Assembly: GCF_029784165.1 (NCBI RefSeq)
Contig: NC_073695.1
Span: forward strand, 98,933,485-98,997,484
Length of the DNA: 64,000 bases
Direction of reading: 5' to 3'
Source of the DNA: Wyeomyia smithii
Lineage: Eukaryota > Arthropoda > Insecta > Diptera > Culicidae
Shown here: piece by piece, positions 36,183 through 47,699 of the stretch
Numbering within the stretch: position 1 is the stretch's first letter
How the letters are laid out: each line of letters begins with the position of its first letter
Notes under the pieces: model-generated
The model's input: the letters and a program-made list of their open reading frames with translations, nothing else
The model's database searches: none
What the model was told of the DNA's origin: nothing
Made by a program: the position numbers and the translations under genes

Positions 36183-37490
36183 TTATCTAACTGTTGGGAG
36201 GAATGCTGTAAGAAAAATTTTAATTGGATCGGGTACATTGATATTTTCAAAAATCCAGTCCACAATGTCAGAAAATTTCACTAATCCAGAGTTTGATTCA
36301 TCAACTGGATGTGCAAAAGGAACAACTGGGGTTTTAGATGTTCCTGGCAGTGCTGGGAACTCCTTCTGGGACTTTAAATTTGCAAGCCCAGGAGGAGTTT
36401 GCTTCGGTTTTTCCGCAGCACTGTTTGGTTTGTTCGTACTTTTCATTACACTTTGGGAAATCTTAGGACCTTTACGGGGAAGTTTAGGAGAAGAAACATT
36501 TTTCCTCTTCCTAGACTCCCCAGGATTGGCATAAGATGTTCCCGCTGATGAATCGTCAGAATCGGTTTCATCAGAGGGCAACAGATCAAAGGGGTTCGAT
36601 GTTATGGTAGAAGTGGTCACGGTCTTCTTCAGCATCTCAGCGTAAGAACGCTTTGAACGCTCCTTAAGTGACCGCTTGATTTTATCTCTGCGCTGCATGT
36701 ACACCGGGCATGTGGAGAGCTCATGCTGGTTTTCCCCACAGTAAATACATTTTTCAGCATTAACACTGCAAGAATCTTCCGCATGAGTCTCCCCACACTT
36801 GCTACATCGTGCCTTATTGCAGCAGTAGGCGGCTGTGTGGCCTAACTGCTTGCAATTGGTGCAATTCATAACACGGGGTACATACAATCGCACAGGCAGA
36901 CGAACCCGGTCGATCGAGACGTGGCTAGGGAGTGCAGATCCGGCAAACGTAACGCGAAACGAGTCTGACGGAGTGTAAACTTTTTTACCGCCGACGAGAG
37001 ACATGGACCGCAATTGCTTACAATCCAAAATCTTCGCCTGTGTTTCGGTATTTTTGAAGCAACCGGTTGCGCTTTTTAGGATACACTCGACAGACAGACT
37101 CGAATCGGTTATGACACCGTCGATCTCCACGTCTCGTGCGGGTATGAAAACGCGATACTCGCGTGTGAAGAGCTCAGAGCAAGCGATAGCATTGGCCTGT
37201 GCCAGATCACTGACCACGACACGGAGCTTGTTAGGTCGGACCTTGGAAATTTCGGTCACGGCCTTGTACCCCTTCGTCAGGTCTTTAGAAATTTGCAGTA
37301 TGTTTAATCGCTTCGAATTCACTCCTGCCTTTGGACGAAAATAAACAGTATAGCTGCCCTGTTGAGATCCGTCCGGGTAAAGCCTGGGGCGAGGGGAGAC
37401 TGGAGAATGAACAGGGGAGGGGGTAACAGAAGGGTCAGGGTCAGGGGGGTTCGGGGATGGTGGCACGGGAGGCGAGGGATCTATATCCAT
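36183..37490 (-). CDS. I-type ORF1 (gag-like RNA-binding protein)
   Basis: A 435-codon frame from ATG 37490. The first 35 residues are Pro-rich. A middle domain (YTVYFRPKAGVNSKRLNILQ … TEISKVRPNKLRVVVS) resembles the RRM-like region of I-type ORF1. Then come CCHC zinc knuckles: CTNCKQLGHTAAYC, CSKCGETHAEDSC and CIYCGENQHELSTC. A basic Ser-rich tail includes SLKERSKRSYAEML and GESRKRKNVSSPKL. Such proteins coat element RNA. The frame is intact although ORF2 is broken. The same knuckles and tail occur in the second copy at 42979-43680. Confidence 0.88.
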   Translation of the reverse strand: MDIDPSPPVPPSPNPPDPDPSVTPSPVHSPVSPRPRLYPDGSQQGSYTVYFRPKAGVNSKRLNILQISKDLTKGYKAVTEISKVRPNKLRVVVSDLAQANAIACSELFTREYRVFIPARDVEIDGVITDSSLSVECILKSATGCFKNTETQAKILDCKQLRSMSLVGGKKVYTPSDSFRVTFAGSALPSHVSIDRVRLPVRLYVPRVMNCTNCKQLGHTAAYCCNKARCSKCGETHAEDSCSVNAEKCIYCGENQHELSTCPVYMQRRDKIKRSLKERSKRSYAEMLKKTVTTSTITSNPFDLLPSDETDSDDSSAGTSYANPGESRKRKNVSSPKLPRKGPKISQSVMKSTNKPNSAAEKPKQTPPGLANLKSQKEFPALPGTSKTPVVPFAHPVDESNSGLVKFSDIVDWIFENINVPDPIKIFLTAFLPTVR

Positions 37491-37822
37491 CGCGCTAAAT
37501 GTAGCGCACTAGCGCACTAGCGCCGACAAGAACACGTACCTCTTTACTTCTTCCTTCCAGCAGTGGTTGTCCGATCGTTCGAAGCTGCACCCAAAGCAGC
37601 CAGCAGCACCAGTATAGCAGCACCAATACAGCCACCAGCAGTGAGCCAGGTGTGAGATCACTCAGCACAGCGACACGGACTCGACTGTCAACTGAAGGCC
37701 TTGAACTCGAAAGAATAATACACTCTTTTGTTTGGCTATTCGTACACACGGACCGGATTGTAATAGAACGACCACTTTGCACGTCCGTTTCTGTCGAGTG
37801 TTCGACGCGGAATGAACTCAAC

Positions 37823-38338
37823 ATTTGTTTTCAGTACAATGTGCACTTTCAATGAATGAGATGTAGAGCAACATGTCAAAAGGGTCTATCTACAATCATC
37901 GATTTTCTTGATTGACTTTTCATTTGTTTAATAGTTCAGCTAAAGTAACTATTCCCAACGTGGTTTTTATTTAATAAGGTAGATTAGATTCTCCGCTATC
38001 AAATGGTGTGAAGGACATATCATGAAACGTGTTTAATAAGCCGTGGCGGTTGAAAGAAACCGATCGATCAAAAAATCGATCAAAGCAGATAGATCCTTTT
38101 GACATGTTGCTCTACAGATAGTTTTTGTAAGCATTTGAAATGAAATACTGACACCGTAATGAATTGATGATTGGTAGGCAAAATGTTGACGTTTATAGTC
38201 CCCTGGGAAAAAGTACACACTTATTTCCGCCTTGATTGTTCGGTTGAGAACCGCTGATTTCCGCCTTGATTGTTCGGTAATTTTTATGACGGTCGCGTTC
38301 AGTAAACTTGAAATTTTACTGATCATTCTGTAATTTTA
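37823..38338. other. Spacer between the two I-type elements
   Basis: No gene. It contains a 19-bp sequence repeated twice (TTTCCGCCTTGATTGTTCGG near 38224 and 38259). Confidence 0.5.
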
Positions 38339-38686
38339 AAATCGTTTATTTGACACGGCACGATACAATTTATGCTTAACTGAGCCAAGTACAATATTTG
38401 TTAATTCTAGATTAGCACGGAAAAAAGGGAGGCACATTTTTTATATCTCGCGGCCGACTACGAGCTAGTAGGGATTTGAGGTGAGAGGAGAGGAGTTACA
38501 ATTTTGATTTTAACTATATGAAGTTATAAGATTTATTCACTTTTGCATGGCTTAGCAGTGACATCTTATTGAGCAAGTCTGGTCTGAGGTGTCTACGTAA
38601 ACATAAAGATGCAGGATCTTTGTTTTTGTGTCTCCAGCATAGTGTATCATCTTCTTTCAGCGTGTAACGGGAATGATAATCTAACA

Positions 38687-39004
38687 CAGCGGTTCTCAAC
38701 CTGGGGTATACGTACCACTAGGGGTATGCGAATGCCTTCAGGGGGTACGCGAAAGAAACATCAGTAATGGCCGACAAAGCAATTTTTCATTATAATGCAT
38801 TATTTTTTATTCAAACTTGCTCTTAGAACACGACTGCAGCAATCAAACAAGCCATATTCAATTTGAAACTTGAACTAGTCTACCACAACATGATTTACCA
38901 CTACTCTCTCCCACCCTGCGAGAACATTCCAAACCCAGGGGGTACAATAGATTTGGAAAATATCGCAAGGGGGTACGCGGACAAAAAGAGCTTGAGAACC
39001 GCTG
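38687..39004. mobile_element. hAT MITE (CAGCGGTTCTCAA termini)
   Basis: The ends CAGCGGTTCTCAACC and CTTGAGAACCGCTG are inverted, and ATCTAACA (8 bp) flanks both sides (38679-38686 and 39005-39012). It has GGGGTA-rich subterminal motifs. The terminus type is the common animal hAT/Charlie form. 318 bp, non-coding. Confidence 0.92.
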
Positions 39005-39330
39005 ATCTAACAAATAGATAGAAGAGTTTTTATGCCAGCGTTTTTCATAAACCCGTATAGCAGTGTCATGTACTGGAGGTCACCGCTTCCCAGAAGAAGG
39101 GATTCTATAAGCTCGGACCTAACACCACAGAATTCGGCACACGACCAAACAACATGAAAAAGAGCTTGAGAACCGCTGATCTAACAAATAGATAGAAGAG
39201 TTTTAATGCCAGCGTTTTTCATAAACCCGTATAGCAGTGTCATGTACTGGAGGTCACCGCTTCCCAGAAGAAGGGATTCTATAAGCTCGGACCTAACACC
39301 ACAGAATTCGGCACACGACCAAACAACATG
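38983..39330. repeat. 174-bp tandem duplication across the MITE end and RNase H tail
   Basis: 38983-39156 and 39157-39330 are almost identical (AAAAAGAGCTTGAGAACCGC … CACGACCAAACAACATG). The unit contains the last 22 bp of the hAT MITE plus its target duplication and the end of the retrotransposon C-terminus, so it arose after the MITE inserted. Confidence 0.9.
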
Positions 39331-40105
39331 CTCGATATCATGGTAGCCATCGCCACAAACGCAGTGATTACTGTCTACCAGCCCTATACGAAATAGATGC
39401 GTGTTAAACGTGTAGTGATTGGACATAAGTCTGGACATCACGCGAATGAAGTCCCGACCTACAATTCAACCCCTTGAACCATGCTTTCTTCGATACCTTA
39501 GGAAAAATGGAATGTAGCCACCGTCCCAGTTCATCTGAATTCCATGATGATTGCCAACTGTTGAGTGTTCTCTGACGCAAAATGCTATGAAACTCATCAT
39601 AAGCAATTGGTCTTACGTAAATATCGCCATCAATAGCACCCACCTTAGCTAAAGCGTCAGCCTTTTCATTGCCCGGAATGGAACAATGAGAAGGGACCCA
39701 CGCTAAGGTAACCCTGTAATTTTAATCTGTTGAAGCACTTAAAAACCGCCGTATTTTCCCCAGGAAATACGGGATGTGCTTCACAGTCTTCATCGATCGC
39801 AGAGCCTCAATGCCTCTGAGATTGTTTGTGAAGATGAAGTAGTGGTCTATGGGTAGGGTTTCGATGATCCCAAGGGAGTACTGAATAGCAGCTAGTTCTG
39901 CGACGTACACGGAAGCAGGAGCATCGAGTTTGTAGGTGGCGGTAAAGTTTTCGTGAAAAACACCGAAGCCAGTGGACTCATCTAGATTAGATCCGTCAGC
40001 GTAAAACCTTTTATCATAACTAACATGTTTAAACTTATTGGAAAAAATCTTAGGGATCTCTTGGGGACGCAATTGATCCGGGATACCAGTAATGTCTTCT
40101 TTCAT
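39181..40105 (-). pseudogene. I-type RNase H and C-terminus (second copy)
   Basis: It contains KRFYADGSNLDESTGFGVFH (the first RNase H aspartate block), YFIFTNNLRGIEALRSM (the expected catalytic Asp is Asn here) and the C-terminal CVCGDGYHDIEHVVWSCAEF. The D-to-N change at FTN would inactivate RNase H. The end is duplicated in tandem. Confidence 0.8.
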
Positions 40106-40603
40106 GGTGGTGTCGAAGAATATAGCATTATCAGAAGTATCTAAAAGTGCGACATAAAAGAAACGTATGAAGAAGGGTTAATATCTTGAGCCATATAGTC
40201 AAAATATAAAGTCATAAATCTGGATTGAGATTGAAGCTCGACCAACCTCTCGAAATTTACAATTACTAATGGGTTCATAACTGTGCATCGAATTAGCAAC
40301 CCGTAAGAGAGATTCCAAAAACGATGTTCCAACGGAAGAATACCCGCTAGCACTTCAAGACTCATCGTATGGGTCGACTGCATGCAGCCCAAGGCAATAC
40401 GCAACGATATTGTTTTCTTTCTAATTTTATAATGTGCGTTTTCACGGCGGAGCGAAAGCAGAAACAGCCGTATTCAAGAACTGACAATATCGTTGTTTGG
40501 TATAACCTTAGAAGGTCTCCTGGGTGGGCATCCCACCAGGTTCCGGTTATTGTACGAAGAAAATTAATTCTCTGTTGGCATTTTTGTGTCAGATACCTAA
40601 TAT

Positions 40604-40813
40604 CTCCCAGCTGGTCTCGAGGTACGATGCTGGCCTAACAAGCCAGTCGTCGTATGTTTGAGTCCCGGCTCGGGAGAGACTGTTAGTGTTAGTAGGATCA
40701 TAGCGCTAGCCCCGCAATTGTCCTGTACACTTAACAGTCGGCTGCGAAGTCTGTGTATAGTAAAACAGAAGGTCAAATTTCGATACGGAATGTAGCACCA
40801 AGGCTTTGGTTTT
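40604..40813 (+). mobile_element. tRNA-related SINE (Feilai-like)
   Basis: It has an A box-like GGTCTCGAGGTACGATGCTG and a B box-like GTTTGAGTCCCGGCTC, as in RNA polymerase III SINEs, a roughly 200-bp body and a GCTTTGGTTTTT tail. TACCTAATAT flanks both sides (40594-40603 and 40814-40823). It is inserted into the I-type RT, whose frame resumes beyond it. I recall this sequence type as a common Aedes SINE; the exact family name is uncertain. Confidence 0.85.
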
Positions 40814-41855
40814 TACCTAATATGACAAGCCCAGGTGCATTTAGAGTCGAACCAGACCCCGATACCCAGCTTAAGAGCCCATTCAGACAAATTGTCTAAG
40901 GTATCTTGCAATGGTCCTTGCAGGTCGTTAGCCTCGCTTCCAGTAATGGAAACAACGCTATCGTCTGCAAGTTGCCTTAACGTGCATGAATTCGGAAGAC
41001 ATTCATCGATGTCCTTGACGTTAAAATTATATAAGAGAGGGCTTAAACATGAGCCCTGGGGAAGACCCATGTAACTAATTCGGGAAGTTGTCGAATCACC
41101 ATGTGAGAAATACATATGCTTTTCTGACAACAAATTGAGCAAAAAGTTATTCAAATTTGGTGAAAGTCCCTGCGAATGAGGTTTCTCGGTTAAAACTTCT
41201 ACAGAGACAGAGTCGAAAGCCCCCTTAATGTCCAGGAATACAGAAGCCATTTGCTCGTTTCGAGCAAAGGCGAGTTGAATTTCAGTAGAAAGCAACGCTA
41301 GGCAATCGTTCGTCCCTTTGCCCCGTCGAAAGCCAAATTGAGTATCTGAAAGTAACCCGTTTCTTTGTCTAACCGTAAGAGGATCATTTTCTCCATTAAT
41401 TTCCAAAGGCAAGAGAGCATAGCAATCGGCCTATAAAAATTGTGATCAGAGGCAGGTTTTCCGGGTTTTCGAATAGCAATGACTTTGACCTCCACTCGTG
41501 CGGAACAATGCTTAACTCAAGAAACTTGTTGAACAAGTCCAACAAGCGTCTTTTTGCAGAATCGGGTAGATCCTTCAACAAGTTGAATATAATTCTACCC
41601 ATCCCTGGAGCTTTATTGTTGCACGAGAGGAGAGCCATCGAAAATTCCAACATTGGAAAAGGAGGCTCTTCCGTAGCAACTAAAAACGCGTCGCGAAAGG
41701 TTTTCTGTTCCGGTACAGAGTTTGGGCAGACCTTTTTTTGCAAAATCGAGTCTCCAGCGGTCTGAATATTCCTCGCTCTCGTTCGAAACGTAACGATTCC
41801 GCAAGCGTCTGGCCGTGTCCCAAAGAGTGCTCATCGCTGTTTCCCTCGACAACAC
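40813..41855 (-). pseudogene. I-type ORF2 reverse transcriptase (second copy)
   Basis: Frames 41396-41743 and 40813-41412 give NKAPGMGRIIFNLLKDLP, SDTQFGFRRGKGTNDCLALL, VFLDIKGAFDSVSVEVL, GLPQGSCLSPLLYNF and LRQLADDSVVSI (the ADD catalytic motif). The following thumb region (RINFLRTITGTWW, VLEYGCFCFRSAVKTH) lies beyond a SINE at 40160-40590. Frameshifts separate the pieces. Confidence 0.83.
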
Positions 41856-41897
41856 GATTACAAACCGCCGCCAATATTCGCGTTTTTTCGCTTTAAT

Positions 41898-42900
41898 TTA
41901 ACTCGTTATCTGCCTATCCAGTACATCGTTCTTTCGGAGCAGATCAAGAGTACCGTGTTTTCGGAAGGCCAAATACACCGAGGACCTTTGCGCGTACAGT
42001 TCAGAGCACTCTTTGTCACACCACTTGTTGGGAGGACGCTGTCTAATCAACACCCCGGGTATCGGTTTCGTCTGAGCTTGAGTCGCGGCATCGCTGATCA
42101 AGCCAGAAAGGAACGCGTATTCTTCTTCCGGAGGAAGTTCCTCGTGAGACTCAATGGATTCCGCTATGATCGTCTCATATGACTTCCAATCAATATTACG
42201 AGTAAGGTCGTATGAAATATTGATTGGGTCCGGGGGAGTTGAACCATTAGCAATTGAGATAACGATTGGAAGATGATCACTACCGTGGGGATCATTGATT
42301 ACTTTCCACTGGCAATCTAACGCTAGTGATGTCGAGGAAAGGGATAGGTCAAGCACGCTTTCACGAGCTGGAGGATTAGGTACACGTGTCGCTTCCCCAG
42401 TATTCAAAAGTGTCACATTGAAGTCGTCGATCAAGTTACAGATTAAAGAAGATCGGACGTCGTCGTAATGCGACCCACATTGCAAACAGTGGGAGTTAAA
42501 ATCTCCCAAAATCAAAAAAGGTGCGGGAAGCAATTCTGCTATATCAGAAAGTTGCCTCTGTTCAATCCGCACGGATGAAGGAATACATATCGAAGCAAGG
42601 CAAAGGTCTTTTCCATTCATATTCGTTTAAATGGCAACGACTTCAATATTCGAGAGCGAGGGGAGGTCGATTCTGAAAAAGGAATAGCACTTTTTGATTC
42701 CTAAAAGTACCCCTCCACCGTGTGAGTTTTGGTCTCGACGAAATATGTTAAAATCATGGAAATTGGGTTGGTCATTTGAATTAAGAAAAGTCTCACAGAG
42801 CGCAAACGCATCACAATTTCATGTGTTTATCAAGTGAGAAAATAGATCGAATTTGCGGATGATACTTCTCCACTGTAATACAGTGATGAAATCCCTAACC
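41898..42900 (-). pseudogene. I-type ORF2 endonuclease (second copy)
   Basis: The main frame 41898-42620 contains LLPAPFLILGDFNSHCLQCG and GSDHLPIVISIANGS. The preceding part (to about 42900) is in another frame because of stops. It then leads into the linker (RPPNKWCDKECSELYAQRSS). Same architecture as 35387-36127. Confidence 0.8.
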
Positions 42901-42978
42901 TCTTTCGCCGTATTAGTCATCGAAAGATATGATAGCTGAATATATAGCTTGAATGTTTTGAATATCCAGTCCACAATA

Positions 42979-43680
42979 TCAGAGAAATTTTATAAACCCT
43001 GTTTCTTTTTTATCCTCTGATCGAGAAATGGGTGCACGAGGGGTTTTTGGTGCCCCGGGAAGCGGTTGATACTCCTGGTTTGATTTGAAGTTAAAACCGG
43101 GAGGTACTTGCTTCGGCTTTTCTTCACCGCTTCCTTTTTGTGTTGGCTTATTGGTCATTCCGCTAGGGATTATCTTGCGACCTTTGCGAGAAAGATTAGA
43201 AGAGTTAATAATTCTCCTCTTCCTAGATCCTTCTGGCATGGCATAAGAACACCCTTCGACGGGATCGTCAGATGTACCCTCATCGGTTGGCAAAAAAGAA
43301 AAGATGTTTCCTGTCGAGGGTAGCTCAGCCCTCTTAAGCATTTCTGCAAAAGAGCGCTTTGATCGTTCCTTGAGGGAACGCTCAATTTTCTTCTCGCGCT
43401 GTTTGTACGCGGGACACGCCGAAAGGTCATGTCGGGGACCACCGCAATAAAGGCACTTTTCAGTGTCTTCACTGCAAGCGGTCTCAACGTAATTCCCTCC
43501 GCATTTGCGGCAGCGTGCCTTGTTGCAGCAGTAGGTGGCTGTATGACCCAACTGCTTGCAGTTTTCGCAGTGCATGACCCGCGGCACAAACAGGCGTACA
43601 GGTAGACGAACCCTGTCCAAACGGATGTAGTTCGGCAGTGCGGATCCGGCAAATGTCACTCGAAAGGACTCCGAAGGAAA
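42979..43680 (-). pseudogene. I-type ORF1, C-terminal two thirds
   Basis: From SFRVTFAGSALPNYIRLDRV onward it parallels the first copy, with zinc knuckles CENCKQLGHTATYC, CRKCGGNYVETAC and CLYCGGPRHDLSAC and the SLKERSKRSFAEML tail. The upstream half of ORF1 is absent; sequence above 43680 is unrelated. Confidence 0.82.
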
Positions 43681-44400
43681 GGAAAATAAATAATTTTTGT
43701 AGAATGTGAAAACAATTTTCCAAAATAAGATGTGTTGAATAGAAAAAAGACTATTGTATTGAGAAAAAATATATATTTGCTCCAACTACTGAACGGCTTT
43801 TGATTTGACTCCAGTATCGGTACCGAAAACACAAGTAGCACGTGCATCCTCTGGAGACAATGCACAGTCTTCTGTGCCGCAAGGGGTGACCAGCGCCCGG
43901 CGGCGCGAGAATTTGCTTCGACTGCTGGACGTCTATTGCATACTTCACTATACCGAAATAAACAAGCCACGCGCACACCAAGCGGTATTGTTTGTTCGAG
44001 CGAGCAAAGAATAACGGAGCTCTGTTCAAAGGCTTCCTTTCGCAACGGTAGCAGAGAAGCGAATGATTAACAATAATATTAATAACAGTAATAATAACAA
44101 TAGTAATAAAAATGATAATGAATAGTTTGCTTATCTGTTTCTCCTTTGGTGCGCGTTGGTTGTGCTTTCCATTGGTGTCGTCTCCGTGGTGTTCCCTATT
44201 ATTTGTTGTCATGTGCATATGCTCGGGTGTGTTTCGAATTATGATAGGTGCGAAAACGAAAGGAAGAAAAGGAATTAAAGTGTTACTAACGGGTAAAAAA
44301 AGGCTTGGTTAATTTAAAATGTTTTATTAATGATGGCTTGGATTTGGTAGTGCACTCGTTTTTGCATTGTTCGGGTGTGATTATGATTCGGTGGTTTTGA
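43681..44400. other. Spacer with a short AAT-rich microsatellite
   Basis: No gene recognised. Imperfect AATAATATT/AATAAC repeats lie near 44070-44125. Part may be the 3' UTR of the minus-strand RT element that ends near 44411. Confidence 0.45.
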
Positions 44401-44410
44401 TTGTTGGGCT

Positions 44411-46792
44411 CTAATCATTGTCCGAGTCACTCGTCTCGTTGTATCCTTGAAAATTTCCTTCATCCGAGAACCCGATGAACTCTTGCTCATAGTCTCCTTC
44501 TATTGGTCCTTTTTCTATCACAAACTTCATTCTGCCCGCAAACGCTTTAAAGCGTTCCCTATCTTCCGCCAGTTCTCGGGGATACGTTTCAGGTAATTTG
44601 GTGCATTCCACGTCCTGTTCCTTGCACATCTGCCAGTTGTGGCATGGGCGTCTTTTTTTAGTGGGCCGGGTATGCTGTATTCTGCTGCTAGTTTCAGAAT
44701 TTTTCCTTCTTCTGTTCGCATTATGTGAGCCCAGTATAGCAGCCTCGCGATTCGCGTTTTACTTGTAATCGTATGTCCTTGTAGTACTGTCTCTATATCT
44801 ATTCCTTCATCTTCGGGAACGGTTCCATCGGTTGTGCATGTCTGGAGACTGAGTGTAGTCCTGTGACTATAACTTCTTCCATGTCTCTCAGTCGGTTTCT
44901 GTTGTGCTTTGTTAGGGCATCCTTAACAGTGCGCTACTATTTAAGTTGTTATGGCGACTGTGTACAGCGCGGCTATTTTACGCACTCACCCGTTTTCACA
45001 CCGGTCGTTGCCTGTCGTTGCTATCGTCTCTGTTTGACGTTTCATTCAGCATAAACCTTTAGCAGCGCTGTTACCGGGCTGCCAAATTTGAGAGCGCGAT
45101 GCTTCCCGGAGGCCCGGCTACTATTTCTCTAGCGCGTTTAGCAGCGACCGATACGGTATGAAGTGATGATAGAACGCTACCAAACGGGGTATAGAAGCGC
45201 ACTGTTAAGGATGCCCTTAGGGTGGACACTTTGAGGGTGTAGAGAGCTATGGGGCAAGTCACCGCGTGGTATATTTTCAGGGAGATTTCCCACTTCAAGT
45301 TGAGGTCTCTCACAAGAGTGACTATCGAGTGATACGCACGTAGTGCTTTTTGGACTCTGTCTGACACTGTTTCTCTTCTGTTTAGCGTGCTTGTTAGAAA
45401 TGATTTAGGACCTTAGTTTCGTTACAATTTTCAGCTCGACATTCCCGAATCTTTCCGTTTCTGGTGTTTCGCTGTTTTGTTCAGTTGGGTTCCGAATTAG
45501 CACCTCTGTTTGCTCACGTTGAGCTCCAGACCAAACTCACTTAGGCAAAGTCCGATGAGATTTATCAGCCTTGGGATTTGTGTCAGATCTGTGGCTAGCA
45601 GTAGTATGTAGTCCGCATACACTCGTAGGCACGGCAGCTTTAGTCTTCGCGATTGGCCAAGAAACTGTTCTGGCAATTGTTGTTTCAGCTTCCTTAGCGC
45701 TTGGTCAAGTAAATAGACAAATAGCTTGGGTGATAATGGGCATCCTTGTTCGATCCCTTTAATTTTGTTATGGTTTTCCGTCTTTTGTCCGTACCATTGG
45801 AGGGATGTTCTCTCTGTTAGACATGCTGCCACTAATCGGTTCGTTAGGTACGCTGGTACTCCCAATTTGGCCAGTGTTTCCGGTACCATCCGTTAGTTTA
45901 CGGTATCAACTGCCTGTCTTAAGGTTAGGGACACTATATAGGTGGTTTTTCCCTTCCGCCATCTATCGTCCAGCAGTTGCCTGACTATATTTACTTGGTC
46001 CTTGGCACTTCTGTTGTGGTGGTATGCGAACTGATAGTTCTCGACGTCTCCGAGGTGAAATTCGAGCTGCTCTAGCAAGAATCTCGCGTATATCTTGAAC
46101 ATTGCTGGGCAAAGGGTGATGCGCCTATAGTCGTCTGTGTTTCTGAGCCGTGGGATTTTGGGGATGGGTACTTGAACCGTTTCAAGTAGCCGGGGTGTGA
46201 GCCTGATTCGATCAAGAGCTGGGAAACTTTCGATGTTGTTGAAAAACTGTTGCACTTTTTCCTCCTCGTGTTCTTCGTATGCCTGGCGCTTCCTTTTCTT
46301 AGCTTCTCTGTGCTTCTTTTTAAGCTCAGTGTTCTGGCGGTTTGCCAGTAGCTCTTTCTGAATTTTTTACGTCTCACGTCCTGCTCTTAGTCTTCTGGGC
46401 GTTTGTGGGGATTTGGTTATGTTCAGTGTTGTTGCCGCTGCGTCCAGTATATCGTTTACAGTTAAATCGGTGCGCTGGTTTATATGCGTTGAGGTGTTCT
46501 CCTCCGGCTGTAGCGGTTTGCTGTTTAGAGCGTTGTGGTAGCGCTCTCTTGCTTCTGGATCAGTCGTAAGTAGCGAAACTTGATAGCTAGGGTTTCCGGT
46601 CCCCTTGACGTTCGCACAAAATTGTGTTCTGGTTTTGTTTTGGGTATGTTTCGTGCCAGAAACGGTCTTGTGGCTGTGATGTAGAATAAGAGATACCTCA
46701 GTCATTGGGAGTACCCATTTCAAGCAGAACCCGCAACAACCTGGAGCGCCTGTTGCAGATTCATTGCAAACATCCTGACCGAAAAAGGGCAC
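44411..46792 (-). pseudogene. Decayed non-LTR reverse transcriptase (RTE-like?)
   Basis: Minus-strand frames in order: a linker (46367-46792, TDLTVNDILDAAATTLNITK), early RT (45893-46255, VPIPKIPRLRNTDDYRRITL, FAYHHNRSAKDQVNIVRQLL), RT palm (45497-45889, IKGIEQGCPLSPKLFVYLLD, then YADY where YADD is expected), post-RT (45071-45367) and a C-terminal tail (44411-44721, RMKFVIEKGPIEGDYEQEFI). The last catalytic Asp is Tyr, so the enzyme is dead. Spacing and blocks suggest an RTE-like element unrelated to the one at 18-24 kb, but the clade is uncertain. The endonuclease part upstream of 46792 is not visible. Confidence 0.7.
44915..45216. mobile_element. PIF/Harbinger-like MITE (TTA target)
   Basis: GGGCATCCTTAACAGTGCGC and its inverted copy GCGCACTGTTAAGGATGCCC form the ends, flanked by TTA on both sides (44912-44914 and 45217-45219). 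A 3-bp TTA duplication with G-starting termini is typical of PIF/Harbinger. It interrupts the post-RT region of the decayed RT element. Confidence 0.85.
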
Positions 46793-47591
46793 TCCTCCCC
46801 GGCTGAAGCGTTTTTTTACCGTACGGTTACCATAAGCATGCGATGATGATGCTACAAGTATACCATTATAGTGTTCATGAAGACAATAATAAACTAAACT
46901 TAATTAGATGTCTTTTAAGCTGGGAGTACAAAGTCAGCAGAACAAAAATTAATAGCATGAAAAATTTAGTGCTCATTCGATGCTCATTTAATGCCATATC
47001 GCCGAATATTATGCTCCATCATTTCTTTAAAAAATGCTCTTGTTTGCTGGCTTATAAAAATAGCTAGCAGACAATATACGAAAATAACATTTTTAACCAC
47101 GAAACAGTTCTATAACGGGCAAAAACATTCAATGCTCTTGAAAAAACCTGATTTTCATGATAATGATAATGAAAACAATCAGAATCCTTTAATTACGATA
47201 AGATACCAATTAAATGCTTCCATATGCGAGCAGTTTCAATAACTTAGGTGCATTTTTCATTAAATATATTTTTTTCAAAAATATTGTTCTGCTAGCTTAA
47301 GAAAAAAGTTGGCAGAACAATGGCCAAAAACAGCATTTTTAAGCAATAAACTGTTGTAGAATGGCCATAATAATTTAATGCTCATTAAATGCTCTTGAAA
47401 AAACCAGATTTCCATGATAATTTTATTGATTTTGAATAAATTTTTCAAAAATATGATAATACATGAATAGCTTCAATTTTTTCAAACATTTTTCTCTGAA
47501 AACAATCAGAATCCTTTTGATACGATTAGATACCAATTAAATGCTCCCATATGCGAGCAGTTTAAATAACTTAGGTGCATTTTGAATTAAA

Positions 47592-47699
47592 TAGGGTATC
47601 GAACGTCTTCGTCAGTGGTTTTCTTCGGCAGTTTTCCTGCAGCGATCATATGCAAAAGGGGGCCGAAGGAAACCACTGACTAAGACGTTCGCTACCCTA
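47592..47699. mobile_element. Small palindromic MITE inside the array
   Basis: TAGGGTATCGAACGTCTTCG and the inverted AAGACGTTCGCTACCCTA bracket a 108-bp unit with AGTGGTTTTCTTCGG / CCGAAGGAAACCACT arms. Only one of the array units carries it. Confidence 0.8.

Larger units (their letters stand above)
33422..37813 (-). mobile_element. I-type non-LTR retrotransposon, near full length, RT core deleted
   Basis: A minus-strand element of 4.39 kb flanked by GAACTCAAC at 33413-33421 and 37814-37822. The 3' end, at the low-coordinate side, is AAATAAACTATTGATGAAGA followed by an A-rich tail. It has ORF1 with zinc knuckles (36183-37490), endonuclease (35387-36127), partial RT (34466-35371) and RNase H (33817-34545). 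The RNase H domain after RT places it in the I-like group (I, Loner, Outcast, MosquI in mosquitoes). An internal deletion at about 34530 joins the RT fingers to RNase H and removes the catalytic part. Confidence 0.88.
38339..43680 (-). mobile_element. Second I-type retrotransposon, 5'-truncated, with three later changes
   Basis: The minus-strand 3' end (CGTGCCGTGTCAAATAAA near 38339-38360) matches that of the copy at 33422. Order: C-terminal ORF1 (42979-43680), endonuclease (41898-42900), RT (40140-41855), RNase H (39181-40105). Similarity to ORF1 begins abruptly at about 43680, so the 5' end is truncated or replaced. Later changes are a hAT MITE (38687-39004), a 174-bp tandem duplication (38983-39330) and a SINE in the RT (40604-40813). 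Frameshifts are frequent. Unlike the first copy, it keeps the RT palm region. Confidence 0.85.

Noticed and set aside
40604..40813. A possible tRNA gene, because of A-box and B-box like sequences
   Set aside because: No complete cloverleaf or anticodon arm, a SINE-like body and tail, and a 10-bp target duplication; it is a tRNA-derived SINE.
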